Positions 37,651-49,790 are shown, counted from the stretch's first letter. The stretch: DNA of 64,000 nt from Nyssa sinensis (GCA_008638375.1 VIRR01000523.1:1-64000); one strand, 5' to 3'. The notes: generated by a model from the sequence alone, not told the origin. Numbers and translations: made by a program.

Positions 37651-37670
37651 ATGGCGACTCTGTTGGGGAC
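37651..37670 (+). promoter_or_regulatory. Primer binding site (tRNA-Arg type)
   Basis: ATGGCGACTCTGTTGGGGAC directly after the LTR end. It compares with GTGGCGACTCCACTAGGGAT at 58864. The consensus TGGCGACTCCNCTGGGGA is the known Ogre-type primer site. Confidence 0.75.
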
Positions 37671-37884
37671 TAAAAAGGGCTAGACTCAGTGAAGTTTCAC
37701 TTCAAGGCTAGTTTGTTGACTTACTTTACATTCATTTGTTTTTATGCTTTATGATGGATGAATGACCCTAGATTCATGATTTAGGACAATAAACCCAGTT
37801 CTGGTAAGACACTTACTGATTTTTTGCACAGTTTGGCGCAGTTAGAAAAAGCCTAGAAAGTAAAAACAAATACCCCTTTCTGTT

Positions 37885-37965
37885 GATCGATCGACATAGG
37901 GGCTGAGAGGAGCTGAGTGCCAATCGGCACTCGCTGTGTGTCGATCAGCACACAGAGAGGGCATT
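37885..37965. repeat. Palindromic word cluster in gypsy leader
   Basis: TTGATCGATCGA, GAGTGCCAATCGGCACTC and TGTGTCGATCAGCACACA follow one another between primer site and gag. The wording parallels the cluster at 30224-30322 in LTR V. Confidence 0.75.
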
Positions 37966-38718
37966 TTCTGATTTTACAAATTTTTTAAGTTTCTGAATTT
38001 TTTTCCAAAAAACTATGACTTTTTCACTAATGGGCAACAAAATGACTTTCAAAGTGAACTTTTTGAGCTTGTTCTCATCACATAATCCTTTTAAATTAAC
38101 TTGAGTTCTAATCAAGATCGATTTTAATGAAATTCTGGATCAATTCAAATCTTTCCCCAAATCTTTGCTAATCTTTCTCACAAAGTCTAAAGGTCATTTT
38201 GTTAAGATTTAAGTTGGAAGCTAGGGTCTTGACTTCTGAGATTTCACAATCCGGATTCTTTAGTCATCTTAGGAATGAAGTTAGGCTCCAATCTGTGGGC
38301 CCTCTTTTAATTCCTTCTATCATGTCAACCACTCGAGATAGGTTTTGTTTTTAATTCCTTTTCAAATCTTCATCTCGTCAATCAAAGTTCTTCTTAACCC
38401 CTCTATTTCGGTCTAATCAAACCATTTGATCCTCTTAGGACTTAAAGGCTACCTAAGAATTATGCCCCTACACTTTTTCAAAAGAAAAAAAAAATTCAAA
38501 AAATTCAAAATTCAAAATTCAAATTCATTTTCTACTAAGGAATGATCTTTTTCTCCATTTAGATTGGATCTTATCCTACTCAAAGTTTTGAAATCAAAAA
38601 ACTCTTTGGACTATTAGCTTGGATTTAAACTCATTTGCACTTATTTGGTGATAAAAAAAATTTCATTGAGGTTTCCTACCCTATTGCAGATTTTATTCCC
38701 TCAGTTAAGCCCAAAACT

Positions 38719-40046
38719 ATGGTATCAAAATCAAGCCAATCACTGCACCTTGTTATTGTGGATCAAGATTAATTACTTCAGATTTTGGCTAAAATAAAAA
38801 AAGACACAGCCAGTTATAGGGATGAAATACAGAGGCTCTCCCAGACAGTCCAAGAACTATTGTAACAAATGTTACCAGCACCTCTACCACTCCCAATAGC
38901 GCTTAAGAATTCTCCCAATAACCAACCACCTATACCTCATCAAGATCAACTCCTACAAAATCAGTAGGCCCAAGATGCAGCCATACATGATTAGTTTAAT
39001 CAAGCTAAACAAAATGGGCCCCAAAATAAAGTCAAACCTCAAGAGAAACCCAACATCTATGAAGCGGTCCTTCTCAAAAGGCTTGAAAAGATGGAAGCTT
39101 TAATATGCAAATCCAATCATGGAGATGAAATGATTGATATCCACAAACTCTCCCTATATCTAGAGGTCTGTTTGCCCTACAAGTTTAAAATGCCAGACTC
39201 AAACAAATTCAATAGGACCACATGCCCAAAGACCCACCTCAAGCTCTATGTTTGAGCAATGCAACTAATAGGGGTTACAACTGAAATGATGGCTCAAATG
39301 TTCCACCAAACCCTCATTGGGGAAACTCTCCATTGGCTTTTAGACTGGGAAGAGCCTATATCCAAAGACTGGGAGCAACTCTGCAATGCCTTTGTCAAGC
39401 AGTAAAAGTACAACAATAAGTTAGACATCACACTCAGGAACCTTGAGACTACCAAGAAAGAACCTAAGGAGACTTTTTTCACTTTCATCACTCAATGGAG
39501 GGCCAAAGCGGCCCAAATGGTCAACAAGACGAGTGAAGCCAAACAGGTGCAAATGGTAAAGAAGAATTTGCTTCCCATTTATCGTGAATCATTGTTTGCC
39601 CACTACTTTGAGACTTTCAAAGCTCTTATATGGGCTAGAATCCAAATCGATGATGCAATCAATAATAGAATATTGAGGAAGTCTACACAAAACATCAAGC
39701 CCAGTAACTTAAAAATTGCAGCAATGCTTTACCTCTATAGTAGTCTTTCTTTTGGTATGTTAGTTCAACTGCCTCACCGCTGCCAAATTCATCTCGAAGG
39801 CACCCATCAAGGTCATTCTCATAACTTTCAGCATCATTGAGTGAAGTTTTTCAAAAGCTTTGCGAAGAAGGGTATCTTCAACCATTAGACCCAAAGCCTC
39901 TTCCAAATCTAGTACCAAAGACCTATAATCCAAACCAACATTGTTATTACCACCAAGGGGTTGGCCACGCTACCAATCAATGCCTAGCACTGAAGCATGC
40001 CATTCAAGACCTAATTGAAAATAACATCATTAGCCTCCCCCTCTAA
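38719..40046 (+). pseudogene. gag of the nested Tat/Ogre-like element
   Basis: From ATG 38719 (MVSKSSQSLHLVIV) one frame runs to 39838 with scattered stops. Most are one C-to-T or G-to-A change from Gln, Arg or Trp codons. Recognisable parts are the core LPYKFKMPDSNKFNRTTCPK, MAQMFHQTLIGETLHWLLDW and ETFFTFITQWRAKAAQMVNK, and KNLLPIYRESLFAHYFETFK, the retrotransposon gag domain of the Tat clade. After a frameshift near 39838 comes EEGYLQPLDPKP and the knuckle-like CYYHQGVGHATNQC with the conserved LKHAIQDLIE after it (39931-40026). About 440 codons in all. Its homologue at 59188-60093 is more similar in the middle part. Confidence 0.85.
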
Positions 40047-42290
40047 GGACTAATTGCAATCACTGTAGCCAAAGAGTGGGGATATCATAAATAGATTTCA
40101 AAAAGTTGAACTTTTCAAGCCAAGATCGTTTTCTTATTCTTCATTGATAATTTCTATATGTCTTTCCTCATGTTTCAATAAAGATTCTCTTAGGAAACTT
40201 TCAAAAAAATGTTTACATGATTCATCTTGATTCTTTAAGAAAATGAATGTCATCAAATTCACAATAAGAATGAATGCATTGAATTTGAGCATCATCAAAC
40301 TTCTTCAATCATCTTGATTTTCTTATTGTTCACCAATTTATCCATTTGTCTCAAAGGCATCTTGTCTGATTCGATCACCATCCAAAGAAGATAATGATCA
40401 TGACCCTAAGCAGACATTGACATCGTGAGTCTAAAAAATATGACTATTTCCTAGAAGCAAGCAATTCCAAGGATAGGAGGCCATCACTTGGAAAACTAAA
40501 TCTGTCCTATCACCCATATCAAAGATATCCACTTGCAAACCCTTTGAGCCCCCTTGATTGGCCTTTATTTCTTAAACCCATCTACCAAACCTTGAGGGGA
40601 AAGCCTACTATGTGTGCACTCTCTTATTGCTTTTATAGAAGAATCAAAAAGCAAAGAGAAGAAACATCTTTGCCCAATGTGAAAGAAAAAATTCTCAAGC
40701 AAGGAAGTAAGAAACAATCAAGAAGAATCAAAAACAAAGGAAAGAAAATCTTTGCCTCATTAAAGAAAAACATTTTCAAGCAAGAAAGTGACAAAACAAC
40801 CATCAAGGAAGGGTCAGATTGTAAAGAAAAGAAAACCTTTGCCTGATCAAAATAAGCATTTTCCAAGTAAAGATGCAAGAAATCAATCAATCAAGCCTTG
40901 TATAAGTCAAAGAGCTTCAAATGAGCAACGAACTACGTTAGACCTGATTCTCCAAAAAAGATATATGTAGACAGCCTAAGAAGTTACTTTAGGCTCGGTC
41001 ATAAAGGTCATGCTAAGAATCAATCATGTACAAGAAATGACATGCACATCAAGGTTATGCACGTCAAAACTATGTACATCAAAGAGATGCACACAAGGGG
41101 CTTGGTGCCATGAACATTGGTTTTTGGGCCTTATATACCTTTCATTTGGTAAACCTTACCCTAGCCTACGTTTCATCCCAAATAATAAGATCACCTTAAG
41201 GTCTTACTTGCTTAAGAAAATTGTCACATTTCAACTAAGAGCTCTTTTAAAGGTCTTACAAATAAATGGGTGATGTAACAAATAATTTTAGACAAGGGGC
41301 TTCCTCCTTACCAGTTTGCACCACATTGTCTCTTCATTCTTCACCCATTTTTTGTAGGAATTTATCAAAGGACTCCTTACTTACCTATTTGCACCAAATT
41401 GCTTGCTCACTTTCTGAAGTCACTCATCCTTGCTTCACAAGGGGGCACCCTTATGCCTTGTTTCATTCTAAGAGTAATTCATACTCTTAATCATACAATT
41501 TTTCCTAAATCAAGGGGCTCTTGGATGCCAATATAAGGATATTTTTTTTCCATCTAAAGGGTTCATTTCACTTTTTTCATGCCTTAACAACTTTTCCCAC
41601 ATCATGGGTAAAGTCTCCATCACTTTGGTTCACTCAAAATTTCTTTCATTCAATGATTCCATCCCAATATGCTCAGTTAAACACACAATCTTTTGTGAAA
41701 ATTGATGATTCTTATTTTCTCAAATGATCAGACTAGATCATGCTTAAAACAAATACTTTAAAAATTTTAAAGGAATCTTCCAAATTATTTGGAAGGGCAA
41801 AAATATTTTATCCATGAACTTGAAGATAATTCTTTAGTTGATCAAGTCTCCCAAGCCTTCATATCCTCAGTTCACAGCTTGAGCAGAGTTTCCCAATCAT
41901 CTTCAAAGATGGACAATCTCACCACTTGAAACTAAGCAATGGTTCTTTTGACGTGAATAACCAACTTGATTGCCAACGATCTAAGGGCTAGTGGAGTCTA
42001 AGCTAAAACTCAGAATTTTCTTTAAATGAAAAATCCTTTTCAAAAATGGTAAAAATATGTTTCACAACATTTTCCCTCATTCAATGAGAACATTTCTTTA
42101 CTCTTATCAAAGTTGAGTACATGTTCTTCACTCCTATCTGAGTTGAGTATATTCTCCTTACTCATCTCTAAGTTGAGTAAATTTTATATTCCTCTAGCTG
42201 AGGTAAGAGTTCTTCATCAATATATTTTTTCATACCTTTCCATACTCTTATCTAAGTTGAGTTCTACCTCCTTCTATTTAGGTCTAGGCT
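40047..42290. other. Pol-less internal region with short repeats
   Basis: No domain found where protease and RT are expected. Loose repeats include AAGAAAACATCTTTGCC-type units with CTCAAGCAAG (about 40640-40860), CACATCAAGG or TGCACGTCAA words (41035-41095) and CATCTAAGTTGAGTA words (42100-42260). Open frames here encode no recognisable protein. Confidence 0.6.
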
Positions 42291-42294
42291 ACTT

Positions 42295-42600
42295 CTTCCA
42301 TATCTTGTCTCTCATCCATCAAGGCAAACCGTCTGAGGACGTAATCCATCTAGGAAAAATGTCTAAAGATGTAATCCATCCAGGTAAATGTGTGAGGACG
42401 TAATCCATTTAGGCAAACATCTGAGGACGTAATCTATCTCGAAAAAATAGTCTGAGGACGTACTCCATCTCAACAAACCATCTAAGGATGTAATCCATCT
42501 CGGTAAAAATAGTCTGAGGATGTAATCCATCTCGACATACCATTTGAGGACATCATCCATCTCAAAAAAAATTGTCTGAGGACGTAAGTCATCTTGGCAA
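42295..42600. repeat. Tandem array, about 32-bp unit
   Basis: Nine or so diverged units around GTCTGAGGACGTAATCCATC with a short variable A-rich linker. Confidence 0.85.
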
Positions 42601-42629
42601 TTTTTTCATTAAGAACATAATCTCATAAA

Positions 42630-43330
42630 AATTCTATTAGAATAACATTCCTTTTAGAAGAAAAATCCTATTAGGATAGCATTCATTTTAGGTAAGTTGT
42701 CTAAGGATGCAAATTTATTATCCTATTAGGATAGCATTCCTTTTAGGAAAGTCGTCTGAGATCGCATGTTATCAGCCTATTAGGATAGCATTCCTTTTAG
42801 GAAAGTTGTCTGAGGACACAAATTTATCTTGTTAAGATAGCATTCCTTTCAGGAAAGTCATCTAAGGATGCATTTCATCAGCCTATTAAGATAGCATTCC
42901 TTTTAGAAAAGTCGTCTGAGGACGCAAATTTATCATTCTGTTAGGATAGCATTCATTTCAAGAAAGTCATCTGAGGACACATTTTATCGGCCTATTAGGA
43001 TAGTATTCATTTTAGAAAAGTCGTCTGAAGACGCACATTCATTATCTTGTTAGGATAACATTCCTTTCAGGAAAGTCATCTAGGGACACATTTTATCATC
43101 CTGTTAGCATAACATTCCTTTCGGGTAAGCCTTTTATCGCATCACATTTTATCATCCTATTAGGATAGCGTTCCTTTCAGGTAAGCCGTCTATCGCATTC
43201 TCTCTTACCAACCTACTAAGAAAAAATTTCCTTGTAGGTACTACGTCTAAGGATGTAAGATCATCTCATGAGAACATAACCTCACGAAAAACTTGTTAGG
43301 ATCGCATTTCTTGTAAAGTAAGACTTTGAG
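42630..43330. repeat. Tandem array, about 60-bp unit
   Basis: About ten units around CTATTAGGATAGCATTCCTT followed by TTAGGAAAGTCGTCTGAGGA. The GTCTGAGGACG word is shared with the array just upstream, so the two arrays have a common origin. Confidence 0.85.
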
Positions 43331-43586
43331 GAGTCATTTTTTAGGGCGTAACCTCATAACAATCCTATTGAGATGAATCTTTTTAGAGAAAATTTGGTAA
43401 GGACAATACTCATTTCTTCTAGTCACGAACTACGAACGGTCTGATTCGCTTGAGGGTGATACGTAGGAATCTTATAGAGGAATGAGTCCGACCACGTCAA
43501 AATCATAATCAAGGTCAAAATGTTTGTCCTTTTTTTTTCTTCGTTGACATTCACTTGCTTGCAAGTTCCGTCAACGATGGGCTTTT

Positions 43587-45716
43587 TATAGATACCTCAT
43601 TTTGTGACCCTTGATTAAGTAGTAAAAATTGATGATTATGCTAAGAAACTTACTTCAAGTAGGGACTCTTCCCAATTGAATCCTATTCCCATTAGGACTC
43701 GTCCTGATAGAGTCCTATTCCCTTTAGAACTCTCATGTTAAAGTCCAAGTCCAAGTAGGACTCTTTTCAATAGAGTCTCACTCCCATTAGGACTCTCCCA
43801 CCAGAGTCCCAGTCCAAGTAAGCTTCTTCTTGATAGAGTCTCACTCCTGTTAGGACTTTCCTGCCAAAGTCCCTATCCAAGTAAGACTCTTTCCGATAGA
43901 GTCTCACTCTCATTAGGACCCTCCTACTAGAGTCTCATTCCCATTAGGACTTTCCTACCAAAGTCCTAGTCCAAGTAAGACTTTTCCCGATGGAGTCTCA
44001 CTCTCATTAGGACCTTTCTGCTAGAGTCTCATTCCCATTATGACTCTCCTACCAAAGTCCTAGTCCAAGTAAGACTCTTTCTGATAGAGTCTCACTCCCG
44101 TTAAGACTCTCATGCCCAAGTCACAGTCCAAGTAGGACTCTTCCTAACAGAGTCCCACTCCCGTTAGGACTCTTCTACCCATTGGAGGGCATTTCGATAA
44201 TTTCGACATCTTTTTTTCCCATTAAGGGCATTTTGGTAATTTTGGCATAATCCTACCCTCAGTAGGACTTCCTAGTCATTTGAGGGAATTTTTCATAATT
44301 TCATATCATTTTACCCACATGGAGGTATTTTGGTAATTTTAGCCATTTGGTGACAAATTTCGGGGTAATTTGGTTATTTCACATGTCTTATGGCAATTTA
44401 AAGATTCTCCACCGAATTGGGGGCGATTTGGTAATCTTAAGTGATAGTAGTCTATTTAGGCTTAATTAAGATTTTTTACTTTTAGAGTTTCCATAAATCT
44501 AGTTGCTTGATATTTTCTCAAATGGAGATACATTGAACCTAGACATTTTCATTTTATAGTTTATTTTTCATTTAAATTCTATTTGTCTTTTATCTTATTG
44601 GCTCTTGTATGTAGACAACAATTCTATTAGTTCATGCATTGTCATAATTACTTATTAATTCATTTAATTAGGATAATCATTCTTATTTATTTATTTATTT
44701 AATTAGATAATTATCACTCAAAACATGATCCTAGCCCTCCATGTTAGGGTTTCATCTTAGACCCTTGGATCAAATCTCTATATTTCCCTATAAATAGAGC
44801 CCTCAAGCCATTAGTTTTTAGGAGACGAAAAGATACGAATGGAAGACGATTTTTATAGCCTTACATTTTTAGTTTAATTTTAGAGCTATCTTTACAAGAA
44901 CTCTCCCCCTCCCGAGGTCGAAGCCTTGCTGAAGTTACAACCTCTCTTAGCGAAGTAAGCCGAAGCAACGCATTCCAACCTAAAGAACAAGCCAGAGATC
45001 CACCCGATTAAAGTCTCCGATTCAAACTTTACTAGCCGAAATACTGCTTGACTACCACGATTGAACAAGAAACACCCTAAAACCCTTAATAAGTTTTCTT
45101 AGATCTGATTGAACTCATCTCTTTTATCACTCTTGACAAAAGAGGGCAAATTGAAGAACTACGTGACTCTGATTCCATTTTCTAAACGGATACGTAGGAA
45201 GACTTTGGGCACGAGTCAGATCTATTTTATCTATTTCTTGTTCTGTTTTATTTCTTTACGCACGAGTCACATCTCCTTTTTTTTTTTAGTTTTTTTCATA
45301 ACAAAATAGCCTTTGCAAGTGAATATTCGAGGTCGATCCATTCGGATCGGGCGGGGTGAGTGCCTAACACCTTCCCACTCCGTACCTTAGCCCCCGGATT
45401 CATGTTTTCTTTGGTTTTTACTTTATTTGAGTGCCTTATTTTATTTGATCCATATCAAGGGATTTTTAGAATGTAATTAGGAGACAAGGCGATGTAAATT
45501 TTGATTATTTCATTCCTTTTTAATTTTCTTTTAATTATGTTATGTTGTAACGGGTTTGCTTGTTTCTTGCCTGAAAATAAGCTGGCGACTCCTCAATTTC
45601 TCTATCTTCCATAAGAGACATTCATTTCCAGTTCAAGGGAATGAGACAACCGGGATCCTTCTAAATCCATAATATGAATGACACACTTTCCTTTTTACCA
45701 GTGTTGGTGCCCCACA
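43587..45716 (+). repeat. 3' LTR of nested Tat/Ogre-like element
   Basis: Starts TATAGATACCTC (first bases mutated from TGTAGACACCTC) and ends GGTGCCCCACA. Preceded by GATGGGCTTTT, at the place of the polypurine tract. TATA box at 44789-44796. Confidence 0.9.
44789..44796 (+). promoter_or_regulatory. TATA box, 3' LTR of nested gypsy element
   Basis: TATAAATA in CCCTATAAATAGAGCC, as in the other two copies. Confidence 0.7.
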
Positions 45717-46324
45717 AATACACTATTTTTTCTTTGATATGATTGGATATATATTTACATTATGTCTATTATCATTGTTGTCGTGTTGTTATCTCATTAT
45801 GCATAGTTATATTCTTGTCGATACTACTTTTTTGATGATATTTTCTTGGTTCGTTATCTTCTTTTTTCATTGTGACAAAAAGGGCGAGATGATGTATTTG
45901 AGCACTTAATGAGAGGGAGTTACTTTATGCACATATTGAGGGGGAGTAGTACTTTTTTTTTTTTTTTTTTTTTTCATATGGTTAAGATAACATGTTTTTT
46001 CACTTATCTTGCTCACAGTACTTGATTGCTTGGTTACTTTGTTTACTGAATCTATTTTTAGTTGATACCTACCTATTCTCGCAATTTCATTGGATATATT
46101 TTTTGTATTTTTATTGATATGATTTCACGTGGTATAGTTGGATACGATGTGTAGAAAATAAGTATAATTGCTTTTGAGCAATGCTAAGTGTTTTTTATAG
46201 TATAGAATACTAGGTCAAAATGTATAATTTCCTTCTTTTTGGTTCTTTGGGGATTATGTATTTTGATGTATTGTATTCTTGTACTATTGTTGTAGTTTTG
46301 TCACGGATTGCCAAAATGAGAATT
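45717..46324. other. 3' end of Sirevirus-like internal region with purine tracts
   Basis: No reading frame. A series of tracts, AAAAAGGGCGAGATGATG (about 45877), GAGAGGGAGTTAC (about 45911) and TTGAGGGGGAGTAGT (45937-45953), is followed by TTGCCAAAATGAGAATT directly before the LTR. The last corresponds to the ATTGCCAAAA...GGGGGAGA sequence that precedes the 3' LTR in Sireviruses and serves as plus-strand primer. Confidence 0.65.
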
Positions 46325-47932
46325 TGTTAGGACTAGGGGTCCGATATTGTGATTGGCTAATCCGGTTTGACAAAACGTGTTTTGATTATAATCATTACAT
46401 TAGTCTTAGGCTTAGAGTGACTCAATGTCCCGTTCTACTCCAAGATGGTCCAAGCTTCATTGTCGTGCACATCTATCGGCCGACTTGGTTCATGAAGGGT
46501 ATTTTGGACTTTGTTTTGATTTGGATCTCACACACTCGCACATTGCATATAGTTGACTTCATATCATCATATGTGTGTAGTTGAATTATGTTGTGAAACA
46601 ATTTTCTCAAAAATGTATATTTGAAAACACTTAGGGAAATTGAGTTCACAATGCAAGAAGAAAATGACCAAGCCTCTACTGCTCGTTCGAATGAACAAAA
46701 TGGCTTGTTTGAACGAATAACAAAAACTGATCATTTTTAATCATTCGATCATCGTTTGATAGACATGATCAAACGAACATTAGAAGGTCATCATCTTATA
46801 TTCATTCGAATAAGTGGTGCTCATTCAAACGAGCCATTGCTTTGTTCAAACGAACATTTTGCGAAAACAAAAATATTTTATATTTTAAAGCATTATTTGA
46901 GATCCGATCTCTAAATTATAAATTCATGAAAATTCAGTTAGAGAAGAGAGAACAGAGATATAGAGACTTTAGTTTGTGAGAGCTAAACACTTGAGAGAAT
47001 TTAGGATTTTTATGAGTGAACATTCATACATGTAATTCATCTACATCTATACTCTTACCATTCATTGATTTTGATCATCTCACTTGATCCAAATCAATTA
47101 AAAAGTTTCAATCATCAATTCACCTTGAAGAGTTTATGGAGTTCAACTTTGCAGATTCAATTGTTGTGCGATCAGAGGTGTCTGAGATTGTATGGAGTTT
47201 GCAATTGTGAAGAGTGCCGACCGAAGGATTCTGAGGCGTAAAGATCTTATAGTTGTATGAAGATTTTAGTTATGGTAGAGAATTGTGGAGTCAAGGGAGA
47301 TTGAAGACGATTGAGTAGAACGAAGCTTGAGGAACTAAGTCTAGGTCATCATCGTGTTGTAATCAATCTCACACATAGTGGATTCTTCCATGAGCATGGC
47401 CAGCTTCGGAGTTTTACATCACGGATAGTTTTTTGTGGTGGTTTCTCCGTCATCACTTTGGTTTGCAAACTCTTTAACTCTTCATGCTTTACAATTTTCA
47501 ATTTTTTCTACTTGAATGCTTTTTCTTGATTTAGATATAGGTTTTCATGAATTATGAAAACTAGACATCAATTGAATAATTGAGAATCTTAATTGAGTAA
47601 TTGGATTGTATATTGAATTGATGAATTGAAAATTGATCACATAATCTAATTTGTACTTGAATTGTGAAATTGGCATTTGAATTGAATTAGTTAATTAATT
47701 AGGCTTGTGTTGAAATTGGTTTGCATGTGTTGAACACTGTTGCTACTATATTGGGTAGATTGAGCTTATTGATGAATTGAACACATTGAGTGTTTATTAA
47801 TTGAAATTTCAATTCATAAATTGTGCTATTCTTATTGTAAATTAGTGTTATGAATGAAAAATTGAGAAATTCAATACAAACCTAGTCAACCCCATTTTAT
47901 AAGTTAGTGTCACACTAATGGACCTACCAACA
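46325..47932 (+). repeat. 3' LTR of the Sirevirus-like element
   Basis: TGTTAGGACTAGGGG to CCTACCAACA, uninterrupted, 1608 bp. Palindromic words GCTCGTTCGAATGAAC, GTTTGAACGAAT and TTCAAACGAAC lie at 46680-46860. Followed by the target duplication TTAAG. Confidence 0.88.
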
Positions 47933-47937
47933 TTAAG

Positions 47938-48124
47938 GATCCCGATGTATAAACACTATATCAAGTGAAACCTTCATTTATGAACTTAGTCAACTCTATC
48001 AAGTGTGATTTCATTCATAGTATTAAAATTAATCAAATGTAATGTATAATTCTACTGCTATGATAAGAATGTAATTCATTTGGGGTCCGCTTTGAGGCGT
48101 TATAGACAATATATGCATACACAC

Positions 48125-48160
<36 letters not shown>

Positions 48161-49570
48161 ACATCAGCATATTATTCATATATGTATTTGTATATGTTTA
48201 TAAGTATCTATATATGTGTGGATTCTTAAAATATGCTTGTATCCCTATATTCATATATAACTTTAAATCCCTTAACAAGGCCAATGTCATTGCAGGATAA
48301 TTGTTAAATCGCTTAAAAAAGTAATTTACGCACACGTATACCTACCTTTGTATGCCTATATATATATAGTCCGAATATTGTACCATTATTAGTACTGTTA
48401 ATAGTTTTTTTTTTTTTTTTTGATGGCCAGTAATGTTAATAGTTAAGATTGGAAACACTTTCAAAATGTAATATCAAACATAAATTTTTAATTTAAGAAA
48501 AAAGCAAAAAAAAGTCTAAATGCTATTTTTCAATCTCATGTACAATAGAAAATGAATATCTAGAAGAAGTGATAATACTCAGCCCCCCAAATTTACATTC
48601 CTTAGGCAGAAAGCCCATTAAGGATTTTAGAGATGGTCTAACGTCAACCGGTTTGGGCCGAGGTTTGCTTAACACAAATCCCACAATATGTAATATAAGT
48701 TTGGGCTTTTACCTTGCTATATTTAGGTTGGTCATTTTATTTTATTTTATTTGTTAAATCATTATACTGACTTTACGTAAATTTTTAAAAAATATAAGTA
48801 TGAGGAAAACATCCAAGTTCAAAAACAACCAGGAAAAGTAAGCAAGTCACCTTTAAAATATATGCTCCAAACACAAGATGTGAACTAATAGATGAAGGCA
48901 CTCTCTCAGATTGTTCAAGCTGAAGGCACTGTTTCAAATTGTTTAAAACTATCTCTAATCAAAATCTACGGAAACGAAGAAGCAGAAAGAGACGGTCTGA
49001 AACAAAACTAGAGTACGCAAGCGGTGGCCTCCTATCCGAATCATTCTTACCGCCGTGTAACGATCAAACCATGTTAAACTATGAGCCACTCATATAAGTC
49101 TCGCACAAACGATTCGTACAATTAAAAGGCCCACTCATAACATTGTTATCCAATGATGTTGTCAAGTTATGGCGACCACAGTTAGATTAAGTCATCCTAA
49201 CCGCACCCCATCACGAATCTATGTCAACCTAAGGCCCACTCATATAATAATATTATCTAGAAGCATCGCCTCAAATTAGTCTCAAAATTCTTCTGTTGAA
49301 CGGTGAAGCAGGGCATTGTGGGCTCCACTTTTAAACAATGAAGCAGGCTGAAACACGAGGAACCTGAAACATTTGAAGCAGGTGGAAGAAATAAAACAAA
49401 GCATAAATATTTACTAGTCATAGCCCGCGCCATGGGCAGGACTAAACATAAATAGAAGAGATAAAACAAGGATAAATATTTAGATACAAATGAGATGGGT
49501 TTTATAATTAATCATTAATGAGATGAGCTTCATAATTGGTTGTTACTGTTGCATCTTCATCAAGCCTCAC
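47938..49570. other. Intergenic flank with microsatellites
   Basis: No gene recognised. (TA)n-rich blocks lie at about 48120-48165 and 48355-48370. A phrase with GGCCCACTCATA occurs twice (about 49128 and 49231), in text that looks like diverged 3' flank of the pseudogene that follows on the minus strand. Confidence 0.45.
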
Positions 49571-49790
49571 TCACCAAGAACCCAACAACTCGGGCCACAT
49601 CTCTTTCTGTTGACTCAGCAAGCACTCCTCTACCACCTCCTTCACATACTCTTCCATCTTTAATGCAAAGAACATCTCGGTTGCAATTGGTCTCGACGCC
49701 ATGCAATTGGCCATAATCCCAGTTCTCCTGAGCTCCTTCACCTCAACAACAGCCTTCGATGCCACGTTCACTCCAAACCCGGGCCATAAC

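Larger units (their letters stand above)
35547..45716 (+). mobile_element. Tat/Ogre-like Ty3/gypsy element with gag but no pol
   Basis: Borders are TGTTGACACC at 35547 and GCCCCACA at 45716, with flanking GATAC (35542-35546) and AATAC (45717-45721). LTRs are 35547-37650 and 43587-45716. The primer site TGGCGACTC at 37652 matches the tRNA-Arg-type site of Ogre-like elements. Internally there is a gag relic (38719-40046) and then 3.5 kb of short-period repeat arrays with no protease, RT, RNase H or integrase. It is thus a defective or non-autonomous relative of the element at 56586. It lies inside the Sirevirus-like element, between its second ORF and 3' end. Confidence 0.9.
15608..47932 (+). 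mobile_element. Non-autonomous Sirevirus-like copia element with nested insertions
   Basis: The outer boundaries are TGTGAGGACC at 15608 and CCTACCAACA at 47932, with identical 5-bp duplications TTAAG (15603-15607 and 47933-47937). The two LTRs are about 1.6 kb. The internal region, once the inserted elements are removed, is about 5.5 kb: primer site, gag with UBN2-like domain, CCHC knuckle, coiled coil and second knuckle, then a non-coding stretch, a second ORF (34157-35402), and a 3' part with several GAGGGGGAGT-like purine tracts. No protease, integrase, RT or RNase H was found, so replication would have depended on a partner element. Insertions in order: 15890-17449, 19207-27226 (with 19528-23625 inside), 27812-31599, 35547-45716. 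The lineage is inferred from the GGGGGAGA-type tract next to the LTR, the coiled-coil gag and the second ORF after the pol position. Confidence 0.85.

Noticed and set aside
42295..43330. Regularly spaced repeats resembling a CRISPR array
   Set aside because: Units are diverged and contiguous without unique spacers, lie inside a plant gypsy element, and have no cas genes near.
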